64,000 nt of DNA from Porphyridium purpureum (lineage: Eukaryota; Rhodophyta; Bangiophyceae; Porphyridiales; Porphyridiaceae): contig VRMN01000024.1 of the NCBI GenBank assembly GCA_008690995.1, positions 1 through 64,000 on the forward strand, written 5' to 3'. Positions 19,002 through 28,100 of this stretch are shown in pieces (position 1 is the stretch's first letter; the number at the start of each line of letters is the position of its first letter). The notes below the pieces were generated by a model. That model was not told the origin of the DNA and did no database searches. It saw only the letters and a program-made list of their open reading frames with translations. A program made the position numbers and the translations under genes.

Positions 19002-19637
19002 CTAATTTGGAAGAGGTTGGCAAGCTTCCCTGACGGACTCTGGGAGCTGGTCTAGAATGAAATTGTAGATGTTCTTAAAATCGGGCACCGAGCGTAACTC
19101 GAGGCGCGCACCGTCCTTGAGAAAGATGACGAGGTCAGCGGAGCCGCCGCCCATGCGTCTGACATACTTCATGGATTCGACGTCGCGGTACACAATCTCG
19201 ACGTGGTCCTTCCCTTGGAAACCGCCGTCGATGGACACGCGGCGTGACGTGACCTTGTATCGCACCCAGAACTGCCTGGCGGCAGCGGCAATGAACGGAA
19301 TGATGCCAATGACCGTGAGCGTGGTGATCGCCGGGATGATCAGCTCTGTCCACGCTGGCTTTCCCTCGAAGAACACGACCTCTGGCTCGAGCTTCTGCTT
19401 TGGCTGCGCGACCTTGCCCAACCCGGGCTTGAACTTTTCTGCCATGACCGTCCATGCGGTCCTCCGCGCGACGCGCGCCTGCGCGTTCGATACACCGACC
19501 ACGCCTCCTGCCTTGAACCGCACCTCACATCCCAGCCTCGCGGGCGCCAGTCGCACAGCGCCGGGCGCGCCCACGCCAACAAACCCGATACTGCTCAATT
19601 TCGCTCTACTCTTCCACTCCACTCCACACCCACCCAC
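19002..19637 (-). CDS. Bacterial PH (YdbS/YdbT-like) domain membrane protein, probably plastid
   Basis: The core is two hydrophobic stretches forming a membrane hairpin (LIIPAITTLTVIGIIPFIAAAARQFW), followed by the bacterial PH fold: VRYKVTSRRVSIDGGFQGKDHVEIVYRDVESMKYVRRMGG...DLVIFLKDGARLELRSVPDFKNIYNFI. Proteins of this type in plants and algae sit in plastid membranes; their function is unknown. The frame begins at a GTG (19637) with no upstream ATG before a stop. The preceding 64 residues look like a transit peptide ending RRTAWTVMAEKF. The only internal ATG is at 19445 and would give a 147-residue protein without it. The start is therefore uncertain; a short first exon is possible. Confidence 0.65.
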   Translation of the reverse strand: MGGCGVEWKSRAKLSSIGFVGVGAPGAVRLAPARLGCEVRFKAGGVVGVSNAQARVARRTAWTVMAEKFKPGLGKVAQPKQKLEPEVVFFEGKPAWTELIIPAITTLTVIGIIPFIAAAARQFWVRYKVTSRRVSIDGGFQGKDHVEIVYRDVESMKYVRRMGGGSADLVIFLKDGARLELRSVPDFKNIYNFILDQLPESVREACQPLPN

Positions 19638-19899
19638 CCACCCTCCCTCCCAATGACCCGTGTACTATTTCTCTCCTGCCGCCACCTCGCCTGTTATCCT
19701 CCGGCGCCTCGACAACAGCCACCACTTCACAACTCCCTGTTCCCACATTCACTCCTCACCCCACCACCCTCCATCTCCATGCTTATCTCACACCCATCTC
19801 CTCATCGCACGCACTCACCCCACACCTCCTTCCACGAGCTCTCGCCAAATCGCTCATGTTTTCGGTCCGTTTCTCCCCTCTTCTCTCTTTGTAAACTCA

Positions 19900-20858
19900 T
19901 CACCTCCTGCCATATCGCGCGCCGAGAAGAGTTGCTATCAAGACACTCCAATTTACTACGGGAACTCTCACCCTCCCACCTCGAACACGACACAACTGTA
20001 CATGGTGTACACTTACTGGACACAGTGTACATACTGAACACGTGCTGTACAGAAGGTACACTTGGGCGTGAGTGGGGCGGTGCGCAGGGCGACTGGTGCG
20101 TGAGGGGATTTGGCGATGGGGCGGGATTGACGAGGGGGTTTGGGAGAGGAGGGTTGAATGCGGTGGGGCCATGGCGACAGGGTGAGCGGTGCTGCGTGCT
20201 GGTGGCGCTGTGGCTGGTTCGCGAATGGCGGGTGGCGTGGCGTCTGTGAGGGTCTTGCGGCTCGGCGAGGCGCGCAGCACAAGAACAAGTGCCGCGGCCG
20301 CCGCAGTCGCGGTGACTGCGCCGAGCAAAGCGTACAGTGCCGCGCGCCAGGCGGGCAGCTTGCGCGAGTCGTTGTTTTTGTTGTTGTTGTCGCCGTCGTT
20401 GTCCTCCCGTGAGGCGTTTCTGTTCCCGCCACGTCCAGGTGCGGGACTTCGCCCAGATTCCACCCAGCGCTGGAGCACGCATTCCGCGTTTGATTGGTTT
20501 GCCGAATTGCGGCTGGCAAAGGCGTTCGCGGTCGTTCGCTCGGCGTGCCGAATTCCAAAACAGGCTGGTTGCGTGAACGGCTCGGCTCGCGGCGACACGC
20601 GCTTGCTTGATGCGTGCGATGACTCCGCATAGGACAGGACGGAGCGTGCAAGCCACAAGGTGTTCAGCCCAATATGTCGCTTTAGCTCGCGCGGCTGAAT
20701 CACAGGGAGCATCAAGCCGGAACATTCGGACGTATTGCCTGCATTCAAGCCGAGCGAGAGGCAGTCTCCTTTGTATCGGTCAGGGTCCAAATGGTAGATG
20801 CTGCTCAGCGCCCTCGAACGGGTTCGGGCTGTAGAGTGTCACTGCCCCGTCCGGCTGC
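19900..20858 (-). pseudogene. C-terminal part of the metalloprotease, out of frame
   Basis: Just past the stop, another frame encodes GAVTLYSPNPFEGAEQ. Within 30 codons a third frame encodes SSIYHLDPDRYKGDC...ECSGLMLP...IGLNTLWLARSVL. Bacterial and algal HELxHGLG-type proteases show the same order: LYxPxPFexGSSixHLD, then SLMxP, then xLGPLTLAMLRDLGW. So this is genuine coding sequence of the same gene, shifted twice within about 90 bases. After an Asn-rich linker (near 20390) comes a strong transmembrane helix (RAALYALLGAVTATAAAAALVLVL), which makes the product membrane-anchored. The last 100 codons are low-complexity and overlap a GTAC cluster; the true end is unclear. Confidence 0.5.
19995..20058. 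promoter_or_regulatory. Cluster of GTAC motifs upstream of the PH-domain gene
   Basis: Five TGTAC/GTACA cores occur within about 65 bases (19995-20002 ACTGTACA, then GGTGTACAC, CAGTGTACA, GCTGTACAG, AGGTACAC). It lies about 360 bases upstream of the PH-domain gene and overlaps the far C-terminal reading frame of the metalloprotease. Similar clusters stand at the NFU/PDC-E2 and small membrane-protein promoters. GTAC is the core bound by SBP-type factors in green algae; a link here is inference. Confidence 0.35.
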
Positions 20859-21623
20859 TCATTTGTCCACGAAGCGGCGAACTGGGTACATGAGATTGCT
20901 CGACGTCAATGCTCCGCGCTCAATTGTCTGATCCGCCTGCCACTGGCATGAGTACACTAGCGAACGCAGCTCATGGGTCCCGCAAACCGTCATGAGCTGG
21001 GCGTCAAAAATCTGTGCATCCAACGGCGCAGAGCTTGTCTCCCCGTGAGCCTCTTTGTCTTGTGAAACCAGGCGTTGGGCGCTGCCGTGCAGAAACAGAC
21101 CGTGCGCAAGTTCGTGGAGAACTACGGACTCGAGGTCGAACCAGTCGTCCGTGCCATAACCATTTTCGTCATCAAAATGCCAGGATATCGACGGGCGGAT
21201 TCGGATCAGCACGTGAGGCAAAACCGACATGTCTTTGCCCTGTTGCTCGCACTGGGCGTCCGCGCAGAATCGACAGGTCCTCCGCTCCAGCGAACCTGGA
21301 AATCCCGGGTCTTTCTCAAGCACCGTCAAAGATACCGCTGGTGAAGCGTACGCCCAACCCAAGCGAACCGAATACGTCGGCTTGCTCACTGCCAGGCTCG
21401 AGCCATCTAGAGAGTCGTCCCACTCAAAGACGATGCTCAAGGGGACAAGTGTACGAGGCCATTGCTTTTCCCAGTGAGCCACAGCTCGCAAAATGGTGGG
21501 CATCGCGCGAGCAGGAACGCCCGGCCCAAAACACGGCCGGAAATCCGCCTGGCCATGGACCCTGACAGCGAGCAGAAGCACCGCAACGACCAGCGCGGTC
21601 CTCAGCCAGCTCTTGTTCATCAT
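20859..21623 (-). CDS. Secreted zinc metalloprotease-like protein, N-terminal part
   Basis: The chosen start is ATG 21623 (ATG 21620 follows directly). It gives a clean signal peptide, MMNKSWLRTALVVAVLLLAVRVHGQ; the frame continues upstream without a better start. The mature part has VVLHELAHGLFLHGS, a zincin HExxH with a further His, and SNLMYPV, which resembles a Met-turn. Cys pairs (FRPC, CRFCADAQC) suggest an extracellular or lumenal fold. The frame stops soon after the Met-turn, but downstream bases in the two other frames continue the family pattern. The complete gene is therefore frame-disturbed, by real frameshifts or sequence errors. Confidence 0.6.
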   Translation of the reverse strand: MMNKSWLRTALVVAVLLLAVRVHGQADFRPCFGPGVPARAMPTILRAVAHWEKQWPRTLVPLSIVFEWDDSLDGSSLAVSKPTYSVRLGWAYASPAVSLTVLEKDPGFPGSLERRTCRFCADAQCEQQGKDMSVLPHVLIRIRPSISWHFDDENGYGTDDWFDLESVVLHELAHGLFLHGSAQRLVSQDKEAHGETSSAPLDAQIFDAQLMTVCGTHELRSLVYSCQWQADQTIERGALTSSNLMYPVRRFVDK

Positions 21624-21819
21624 GGAAATACCAGCCACGCCTCGCAGCACTTGTGCATACTTGGAAAGTAAAAAGACGGCGCGACACGATCTTGGCCATC
21701 TTCTTGCCTGAGGAGAAAAAAAAAAAAAGAAAGCCGATCTTCTCCACAAGGATAAAAAGGACGGTTAGGCAATAAATCCTGCCCGTGGATGCAGGAAGTA
21801 GGAGCATGAAATACTATTG

Positions 21820-22173
21820 CTAGCACCTTTCATTCAAAATGATGTTTCGGCTCGCGAGATCCAAAAGCTGTACGTATTGGTCCTCACGAACCGCGCACTC
21901 GCGTTCGAGGCGATCCACAGATGGCTTCTCCTGCAGAAACGCCTTGACCTCCCACGCCAGCATGGCGGCAATAAGCAGGATACTAATACTATAAATAGCG
22001 ACGGCGGCACCGTCTTCGAGGTCGCCCGCGTCGTCGAGAATGATCTTGATATTCAGGAGCGCCAGAACCAGCGCAGACAGCGCTGCCACGCGGCGCCCGC
22101 GGCTTCGGTGCACGGAATCACTTAAATTTGGAGGCACCTCGAGCTCGAAGTCAAAAGCCGCGCGGCGCTGCAC
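21820..22173 (-). CDS. Small two-helix membrane protein
   Basis: 117 residues with two hydrophobic helices (RVAALSALVLALLNIKIIL and AAVAIYSISILLIAAMLAW), separated by an acidic turn (DDAGDLEDG), and a charged C-terminal helix (KPSVDRLERECAVREDQY). The order resembles DUF-type plastid or bacterial hairpin proteins, but I cannot name a family. The frame begins at GTG right after an in-frame stop. An ATG at 22210 could connect through a putative 31-base GT...AG gap (22168-22198), which is speculative. A copia element is inserted 150 bases upstream, inside its likely promoter. Confidence 0.4.
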   Translation of the reverse strand: MQRRAAFDFELEVPPNLSDSVHRSRGRRVAALSALVLALLNIKIILDDAGDLEDGAAVAIYSISILLIAAMLAWEVKAFLQEKPSVDRLERECAVREDQYVQLLDLASRNIILNERC

Positions 22174-22308
22174 TCACTGGCGGCGTTGCGAAGTTTACTC
22201 GTCGAGCCATTCCCACTGTGATGACAACCAGGCACCACAGCTCTGTCCGTCTTCTTCACTTGCTCCATCCCTTCCGCCAGCTCTTTGGACCAACACACAA
22301 ACGTGAAA

Positions 22309-22329
22309 GTACAGTGGGAACTTTGTGAA
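22309..22329. promoter_or_regulatory. GTACAGTG motif and left target-site copy at the copia insertion
   Basis: GTACAGTG at 22309-22316 lies upstream of the small membrane-protein gene. Bases 22325-22329 read GTGAA, matching GTGAA at 33655-33659 on the other side of the copia element: a likely 5-base target duplication. Confidence 0.4.
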
Positions 22330-22641
22330 CGTGGAATATAGTCATCCCTCTCTGCCTGCCTGATGACGTGATGTGGAGTCATCGAATACTTAATGATGAC
22401 AACTTAATGATGACAACTCTCCGTTGGTTGGTGACCGTAATGGTTAACCACAGTAGTATATCATTAGAGTGTGAGAGACGGCCGACGAGTCGGCGCTCTG
22501 TCTCCTTTTGAGGTAAGAGCTAGGTTGTGTTAAGGAGTAAAGTCGTCTTGTTGTGGACCTCTTGCTTCAGCTAGCCACCAGTAGTTTACTATTGGTACAC
22601 GTTTGGTATACGCGTGCTTCACGAAGACGCTATCATCAAAG
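22330..22641 (+). repeat. Copia 5' LTR
   Basis: Begins CGTGGAATATAG, close to the TGTTGGAATATA start common in copia elements. It matches 33357-33654 over its length, except for a 14-base tandem duplication (around TTAATGATGACAAC) present only here. Confidence 0.85.
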
Positions 22642-22656
22642 GGTTATGAGCCCAGC
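22642..22656 (+). promoter_or_regulatory. Copia primer-binding site, initiator-tRNA anticodon arm
   Basis: GGTTATGAGCCCAGC directly follows the 5' LTR. Its complement is GCTGGGCTCATAACC, the anticodon stem-loop of eukaryotic initiator tRNA-Met rather than a tRNA 3' end. This is the half-tRNA priming arrangement known from Drosophila copia. Confidence 0.75.
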
Positions 22657-22890
22657 CTTTGCGCTGTGGTGTTTCCCTCATCTTTCTTCTTCTTGCTTGC
22701 TTGACTAACCACCTATTGTGGTTGTGTTTCTATCATTCGGTCATTCCCCAACTCTACCCTCGATCACGCTTTGGAAAAGCGACTGTGGCAGCGCGACAGC
22801 CAAGACGCTGATCGGCGCCGCGAACATCGAGAAGGAAAAAAGAGGCGCTCGAAGCGCAACTGGTGAGCGCGACGCGCCCAGTGTTTGGTC

Positions 22891-23474
22891 ATGGAATATG
22901 ACATGGATAGGGCTGCGGGTGCTAGTACCCCAGCAACACCGTCGCCGGCACGCGGTGGTGCAAACGCCTCGGCAACCCGCCTTGGCGCGGCAGCAAGTGC
23001 GCGGCGCGAGTCCGCGCGCGAGGAAACGAAACGAGAGATGGCGGCGATGCTTAATGCGGCATACGCCCAAATGCATCGCCAACTCTCGGAGGAATTCGGC
23101 GCCAAGATGGCGACCGAACTGAATACCCGGACGGCGATTGTTCAGAGTGAGCTCGCCGAGCTGCGGAGCGAGAACGTTCGTCTGAGGGCGCTTCGCGATG
23201 GATCCGGTGGAAGTGGCGCTTTGCCGAGCTGCATGCGCCCTGCGGCCATGCTGTACTATGGCGGCGAGCGATCCACTGCGGCCATTATGACCTGGACGGC
23301 AGCAGCGCGTTCGCGGGTGTACAACCCGGCGCGCTCGGATTGGCGGTCGCAGGGCCGTCTTTGGACGGAAACCGAGGAAGAGGAAGCAGTGTCGACGCTT
23401 TCGACTCACCTCTTCGGATTGGCGCAACTCTGGTACCAGGCATTACAACCTGATCAGAGACCCACCTCGGTAGA
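22891..23474 (+). CDS. Copia gag region, part left of the nested element
   Basis: From ATG 22891: Ala/Arg-rich start, a predicted coiled-coil-like helix (EETKREMAAMLNAAYAQMHR, then SELAELRSENVRLRALR), then gag core residues up to the insertion point of the gypsy element. Part of a retroelement, treated as a fossil. Confidence 0.7.
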
Positions 23475-23767
23475 TGTTATCCGTTCGACCCCAGTCACCT
23501 AGAACGGTTCGGTTAATCCGAAACCGGTAAGCCGTTAAACCGGTAGACCGTTTAACCGTTTCTAGAAGCTTCTAGAGGTTCCAGAACCTTCTAGACGCGC
23601 GCAGAAATGCCAATGATTTGCATTGTCATTTCTCTTGGCGCCTTGCTGTCCCTGGCGGAAGTAAGGGTATAAAAAGGCGACGCGCCTGCCCGGACTAGCC
23701 GGTCAGGTCTTGCTCGGAGACAGAAGAGGTAAGAAGAAGCAGAGTAAAAGGCACAGCATTGGTAACA
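23475..23767 (+). repeat. Gypsy copy 1, 5' LTR
   Basis: TGTTATCC...GGTAACA. It carries a TATA box (23668-23676) and, in U3, two back-to-back heat-shock-element arrays (23560-23596). Confidence 0.92.
23560..23596 (+). promoter_or_regulatory. Tandem heat-shock elements in the gypsy LTR
   Basis: Two TTCnnGAAnnTTCnnGA arrays, four alternating units each, lie end to end (23560-23577 and 23579-23596). They sit about 70-110 bases upstream of the LTR TATA box. The consensus nGAAn inverted repeats are the known binding site of heat-shock factor. The same array lies at 28689-28725 and, inverted, at 50253-50289 and 55420-55456. Confidence 0.7.
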
Positions 23768-23769
23768 TT

Positions 23770-23784
23770 TGGTATCATCGCTGG
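23770..23784 (+). promoter_or_regulatory. Gypsy primer-binding site
   Basis: TGGTATCATCGCTGG starts two bases after the LTR. The TGG start (complement of a tRNA CCA end) and TGGTATCA resemble initiator tRNA-Met primer sites of LTR elements. The exact tRNA cannot be proven here. Confidence 0.6.
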
Positions 23785-24300
23785 TTACCTGGGGTTGCTC
23801 TAAGGTTCTCTTAGAGTTTCTCCGGGGTTGCCTGGGTGGGAGAGTCTGCGGGTAAGGGGGTTCGAGTAAGTCGATCCGGAGGGTGCGACGGGTGGAAGCG
23901 GGTCTCAGTCTTGGCTGTACGATAGGCCTAGGCCTTGACGGCGGACTCGCTCTCTGCCTTAGCACGTATTAGTAGGCAAGAGCCGTAACGGTCAGCCTTC
24001 ACTAGGATTCATCCTAGTGTCGCACGACCACCTTTGCGAAGGTAGGCGCCGAACACCTCCATATAAGATCGCATCTATAATCCCCGCCCCAGTGCAAAGG
24101 CCCGGGCCGCTCCCCATCCAGCGCAACAGAGGAGGATTGCCGTGCGTGTGTGTACGTGAGAGGACCGCTTCGTGTGTCGATTTGTGGTCGTGAGGGCGAC
24201 CGAGCCCGTTTGTGGTGCGCGCAGCTGTTGGAGAAAGTGAGCATCGGAGGCTTGCTGTTCGTGTTGTCGTGATCGTTGAGCGTGCTTGTGTCCAGAGAGC

Positions 24301-25107
24301 ATGGAGATTGATTCGGAGACGCTGGGACCACGTGGCCCGAAGGAGGCCCGTCTGATGAGGTTCGACGGGAAGCGTGACCTTCTGGTTGTGAAGACGTGGT
24401 TGTTCCAGGCGAGAAAGAAGATCTTGGGCCGGCTGTTGGAGAGCATCCACCCGGACGATTTGGAGAAACGTCTGCTTGCGGAGAGGCGTGCTGTGGACCT
24501 GGCATCAGACTACTTCGAGGGAGAGGCGCTTCATTGGTGGGTTCTAAACTGCGAACGCTACCCGCAGGAGATCCCCACGACGTGGAATGATTTTGCTGCC
24601 CTCGTGAGTGCTCGGTTCACGCCGCAGGATTCGATCAGGCGTGCAAGGGACAAGTTGACGCGTCTTTCGCAGAAAGGCCCGGCCCATGCGTATGTGGCGG
24701 CTTTTCAGGACGCGGCACTTGTGATTCCGGACTTGTCGGACGCAGAAATGATGGACCGCTTTGTGAGGGGTCTGAAGCCCGAGGTCCGCTTGGAAGTGTA
24801 CAAGCGAGGAGTGAGCACGTTTGCGGAGGCTGCGCAGGTGGCGGTGGTCGTGGACGACGCCATTCATGCGACCCGCGGCGTGCGTGATTCAAGTGTGAGG
24901 ACGCCATTTTTCGGTCGCGCAGCGCAGGAAGGACCCGTCCCGATGGAGCTGGGACATGTGCAGGGTCAGAGGCGTGCTCGTACCGAGGTCATGTGCTGGA
25001 ATTGTGGAAAGCTGGGACACATCGCCAGGAAGTGTCCCGAGGCAAGGAAGACTATCCAGCAGCTGGAAGGAGACTCGCCGGAGTCAAAAAACGAGGAGCT
25101 CGAGTAG
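24301..25107 (+). CDS. Gypsy copy 1 gag
   Basis: 269 codons from ATG 24301 (MEIDSETLGPRG). A retrotransposon gag core (YFEGEALHWWVLNCE, TWNDFAALVSARF, then a YVAAFQDAAL helix) is followed by one zinc knuckle CWNCGKLGHIARKC. It overlaps pol in the -1 frame by about 110 bases, the arrangement gypsy elements express by frameshifting. Structural capsid role. Confidence 0.85.
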   Translation: MEIDSETLGPRGPKEARLMRFDGKRDLLVVKTWLFQARKKILGRLLESIHPDDLEKRLLAERRAVDLASDYFEGEALHWWVLNCERYPQEIPTTWNDFAALVSARFTPQDSIRRARDKLTRLSQKGPAHAYVAAFQDAALVIPDLSDAEMMDRFVRGLKPEVRLEVYKRGVSTFAEAAQVAVVVDDAIHATRGVRDSSVRTPFFGRAAQEGPVPMELGHVQGQRRARTEVMCWNCGKLGHIARKCPEARKTIQQLEGDSPESKNEELE

Positions 25108-28100
25108 AGAGGTTCCTCGGACAGTCAGAGGGAAAGGAGGCTCGCAGACGTTACGAGACCTCTAGGGGCGGCAATGAAGACCGCTGTGGTGGCCTTGGTA
25201 AGCCAAGGTCTGGCTGTCCGAAACCTTGTGGGCGAAACTCGAGCGCAAATCAGCCCGTGATCAAGGAACTTGGAGGGATGGGAGCTGCCATGCTTCTTCG
25301 AGTTCGAGGAAAAGTGCACAAGTCCGACGGAGAGGCCACGTTTTTGATTGACAGTGGCGCGACGGACAACTTCATGAGCGTGGACTTTGTGCTGAAATCC
25401 GACGGCCTGAAGCAGAAGGCGTCGTGGAAGAGAGATCATGTGACCCTAGCGGATGGGTCTGTATTGGAAACAGCCGGAGAAGTTTCCAATGTCAAGTTTA
25501 CACTGAGCGATGGGTACTCAGGAACCGCTAACTTTGCCATTTGCCGGATCGCGGGACAAGACGCAATTCTGGGCATGGAGTGGCTGAAGCGGGAGAACCC
25601 AGTGATTGATTGGCAGTCTGGCATGTTGGCCTACGGAGAGAAGAGGGCCTGGAGCATGACGCAGATGCTGGTGCCGCGGAAAGAGCTCCGTCGGCTGTTG
25701 AAGAGTCAGGAGGTAGAAGAGTGCTACCTCGGCGTGCTGAAAGGAAGGGAGGAGCCCTGTTCAGTGGAGCGCAAAGGAGATGACTCTGTGAAGAAGATGC
25801 TCAAAGATTTCGAAAGTCTGTTCGAGGAGCCGCGAGGGCTGCCTGAGAGCCGAACAGTGGAGCATGTGATTAGGCTGAAAGATGAGAAGCCTGTGAGAGT
25901 GGGCAGGGTCTACCGACTGAGCCCTGCGGAGTTGAAAGTCCTCCGAGAGACTTTGGATGACTTGCTGGACAAAGGATTCGTCCAGCCGAGTCAGAGCCCG
26001 TTTGGAGCGCCCGTGCTGTTCGTAAAGAAGAAAGACGGCAGCATGAGGATGTGCGTGGATTATCGGGCGTTGAACGACGCAACTGTGAAGGACCGGTATC
26101 CGTTGCCGAACATGGATGAGTTGCTGGATCGACTGGGTGCAGCTCACTGCTTTTCAAAGTTGGATTTGGCATCGGGGTACCACCAGTTGCGTGTTCGGAG
26201 AGAGGACGTGCCGAAGACCGCGTTCCAGACCAGGTACGGACAATTTGAGTTCCGTGTGATGCCGTTTGGTCTTTGCAACGCGCCGGCAACTTTTCAGAGG
26301 GCCATGAACGAGCTGTTTGCAGATCTGCTGGACAAGACCGTCATTGTCTACTTGGACGATATTTTGGTCTTTACCAAGGATAGGCAGTCGCACGGCGAGG
26401 TCCTGAAGGAAGTGTTGTCGCGCTTGCAAAAGGCAGGGTATCGGTTGAAGCGCAAGAAGTGCAGCTTCTTCGTTTCTGAAGTCGAATACCTGGGGAACAT
26501 TGTCGGCAACGGTTGCGTGAAGATGGATCCACGGAAGGTGGAAGCTTTGAGAGATTGGCCAGTGCCAAAGACGGTGACGGAGTTGAGATCCTTTTTGGGA
26601 ATGACAAACTGGTTTCGCAGGTTTGTCAAAGGATACTCTGCTGTCGTGGCGCCGCTGACTTCGCTGTTGCAGAACGCAAAGTCGAAGAAGCAGCTGATCG
26701 AACTGGGAGATGAAGGCAAGTCGGCCTTCGAGAAGATTGTGGGGATGTTGACGGAAGCGCCGGTGTTGGCCTTGCCAGACCCTGAAAAGCCATTTGAGGT
26801 GTACACGGACCGCTCTGAAGTCGCGGTGGGGGGATGGCTGGCACAGGAAGGCAGACCGGTCGCGTTTACGTCGAGGAAGCTGCTGGACCGAGAGACCAGG
26901 TACAGCAGCTATGAAGGTGAGCTCATGGCCGTCATTCACTGTCTGCGAGAGTTTCGACCTTATCTGTACGGGGCAAAGTTTGTGCTTCATACAGATCATG
27001 AGGCGTTGAAACATCTGATGACGCAGAAGGAGCTGAATGGCCGGCAAGCACGGTGGTTGGACTTTTTGGCCGAGTTTGATATCACAATCGACTATGTGAA
27101 GGGAAAGTCGAACGTGGTGGCCGATGCTTTGTCGAGAAAGCCAGAGTTGCATGCGCTAGAGTACCAAGTTCGGTGTGATGAATTTGGTGCGGGGTTCCAG
27201 GCATTCGTGGGTTCGTACTCGAGTGACCCAGACTTTGGTGCTTTGATGGGGGATTTACCGACCCACCAAGGCTTTCGAACCGAAGCTGGGCTCTTGTACT
27301 TGAGGAATCGCGTTTGCGTGCCGAGGAAGTTCAGAGAGCGTGTCATGCAGCTCCACCACGATATCCCGACAGCAGGACACCGTGGAGCCGACACGACGTA
27401 TGCATCTTTGATCACTCGCTTCTACTGGCCAAAGATGAAGCGAGACGTGAGCCGTTTTGTGAAGACTTGTCACGCGTGCCAAGTGACAAAGTCTGAGAAT
27501 CGGTCGTTTGGAAAGCTGAAGCCCTTGTCGATCCCAGAAGGACCTTGGGTCGACATTTTGATGGACTTTGTGACGGAGCTGCCTCGGAGCGAAGGCAGCT
27601 GTGATGCAATCATGACTGTGGTGGATCGCTATTCGAAGATGGCGCTGTTTATCCCGACGCGCAAGGACTTGACAGCAAAACGTTGTGCTGACTTGTTCGT
27701 GAAGCACGTCGTGAGCCGTTTCGGATACCCCAAGTCAATTGTATCGGACCGAGATCCGCTGTTTACGTCCACGTTTTGGCAGCAGTTGAGCAAGCGGGTG
27801 GGCATGAAGTTGGCTATGTCTACCGCCAACCACCCGCAGACTGATGGCCAAACTGAGCGAGTGAACCGGGTGATTCGGGAAATGCTCAAGTTAATGGCGA
27901 CGAATAGTGGCTGGGTGCGAGACTTGCCGTTGTACGAGTTTGCGTACAACTCTGCACCAAGCAGTGCCACTGGATTCGCGCCGTTCAAAGTGGTATATGG
28001 AAGGGATCCTTGGTTTCCACCGAGCGAAGGGTGGAGGCCTGCGCGCGACGGACAGACAAAGGACATGGCGGAGCACTGGTTTCGCCTGTGCAAAGTCCAT

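Noticed and set aside
26154-27152. 332-codon frame antisense to gypsy pol (also 51826-52824 in copy 2)
   Set aside because: Exact shadow of pol; His/Gln/Leu-rich composition mirrors the sense codons and no motif is present.
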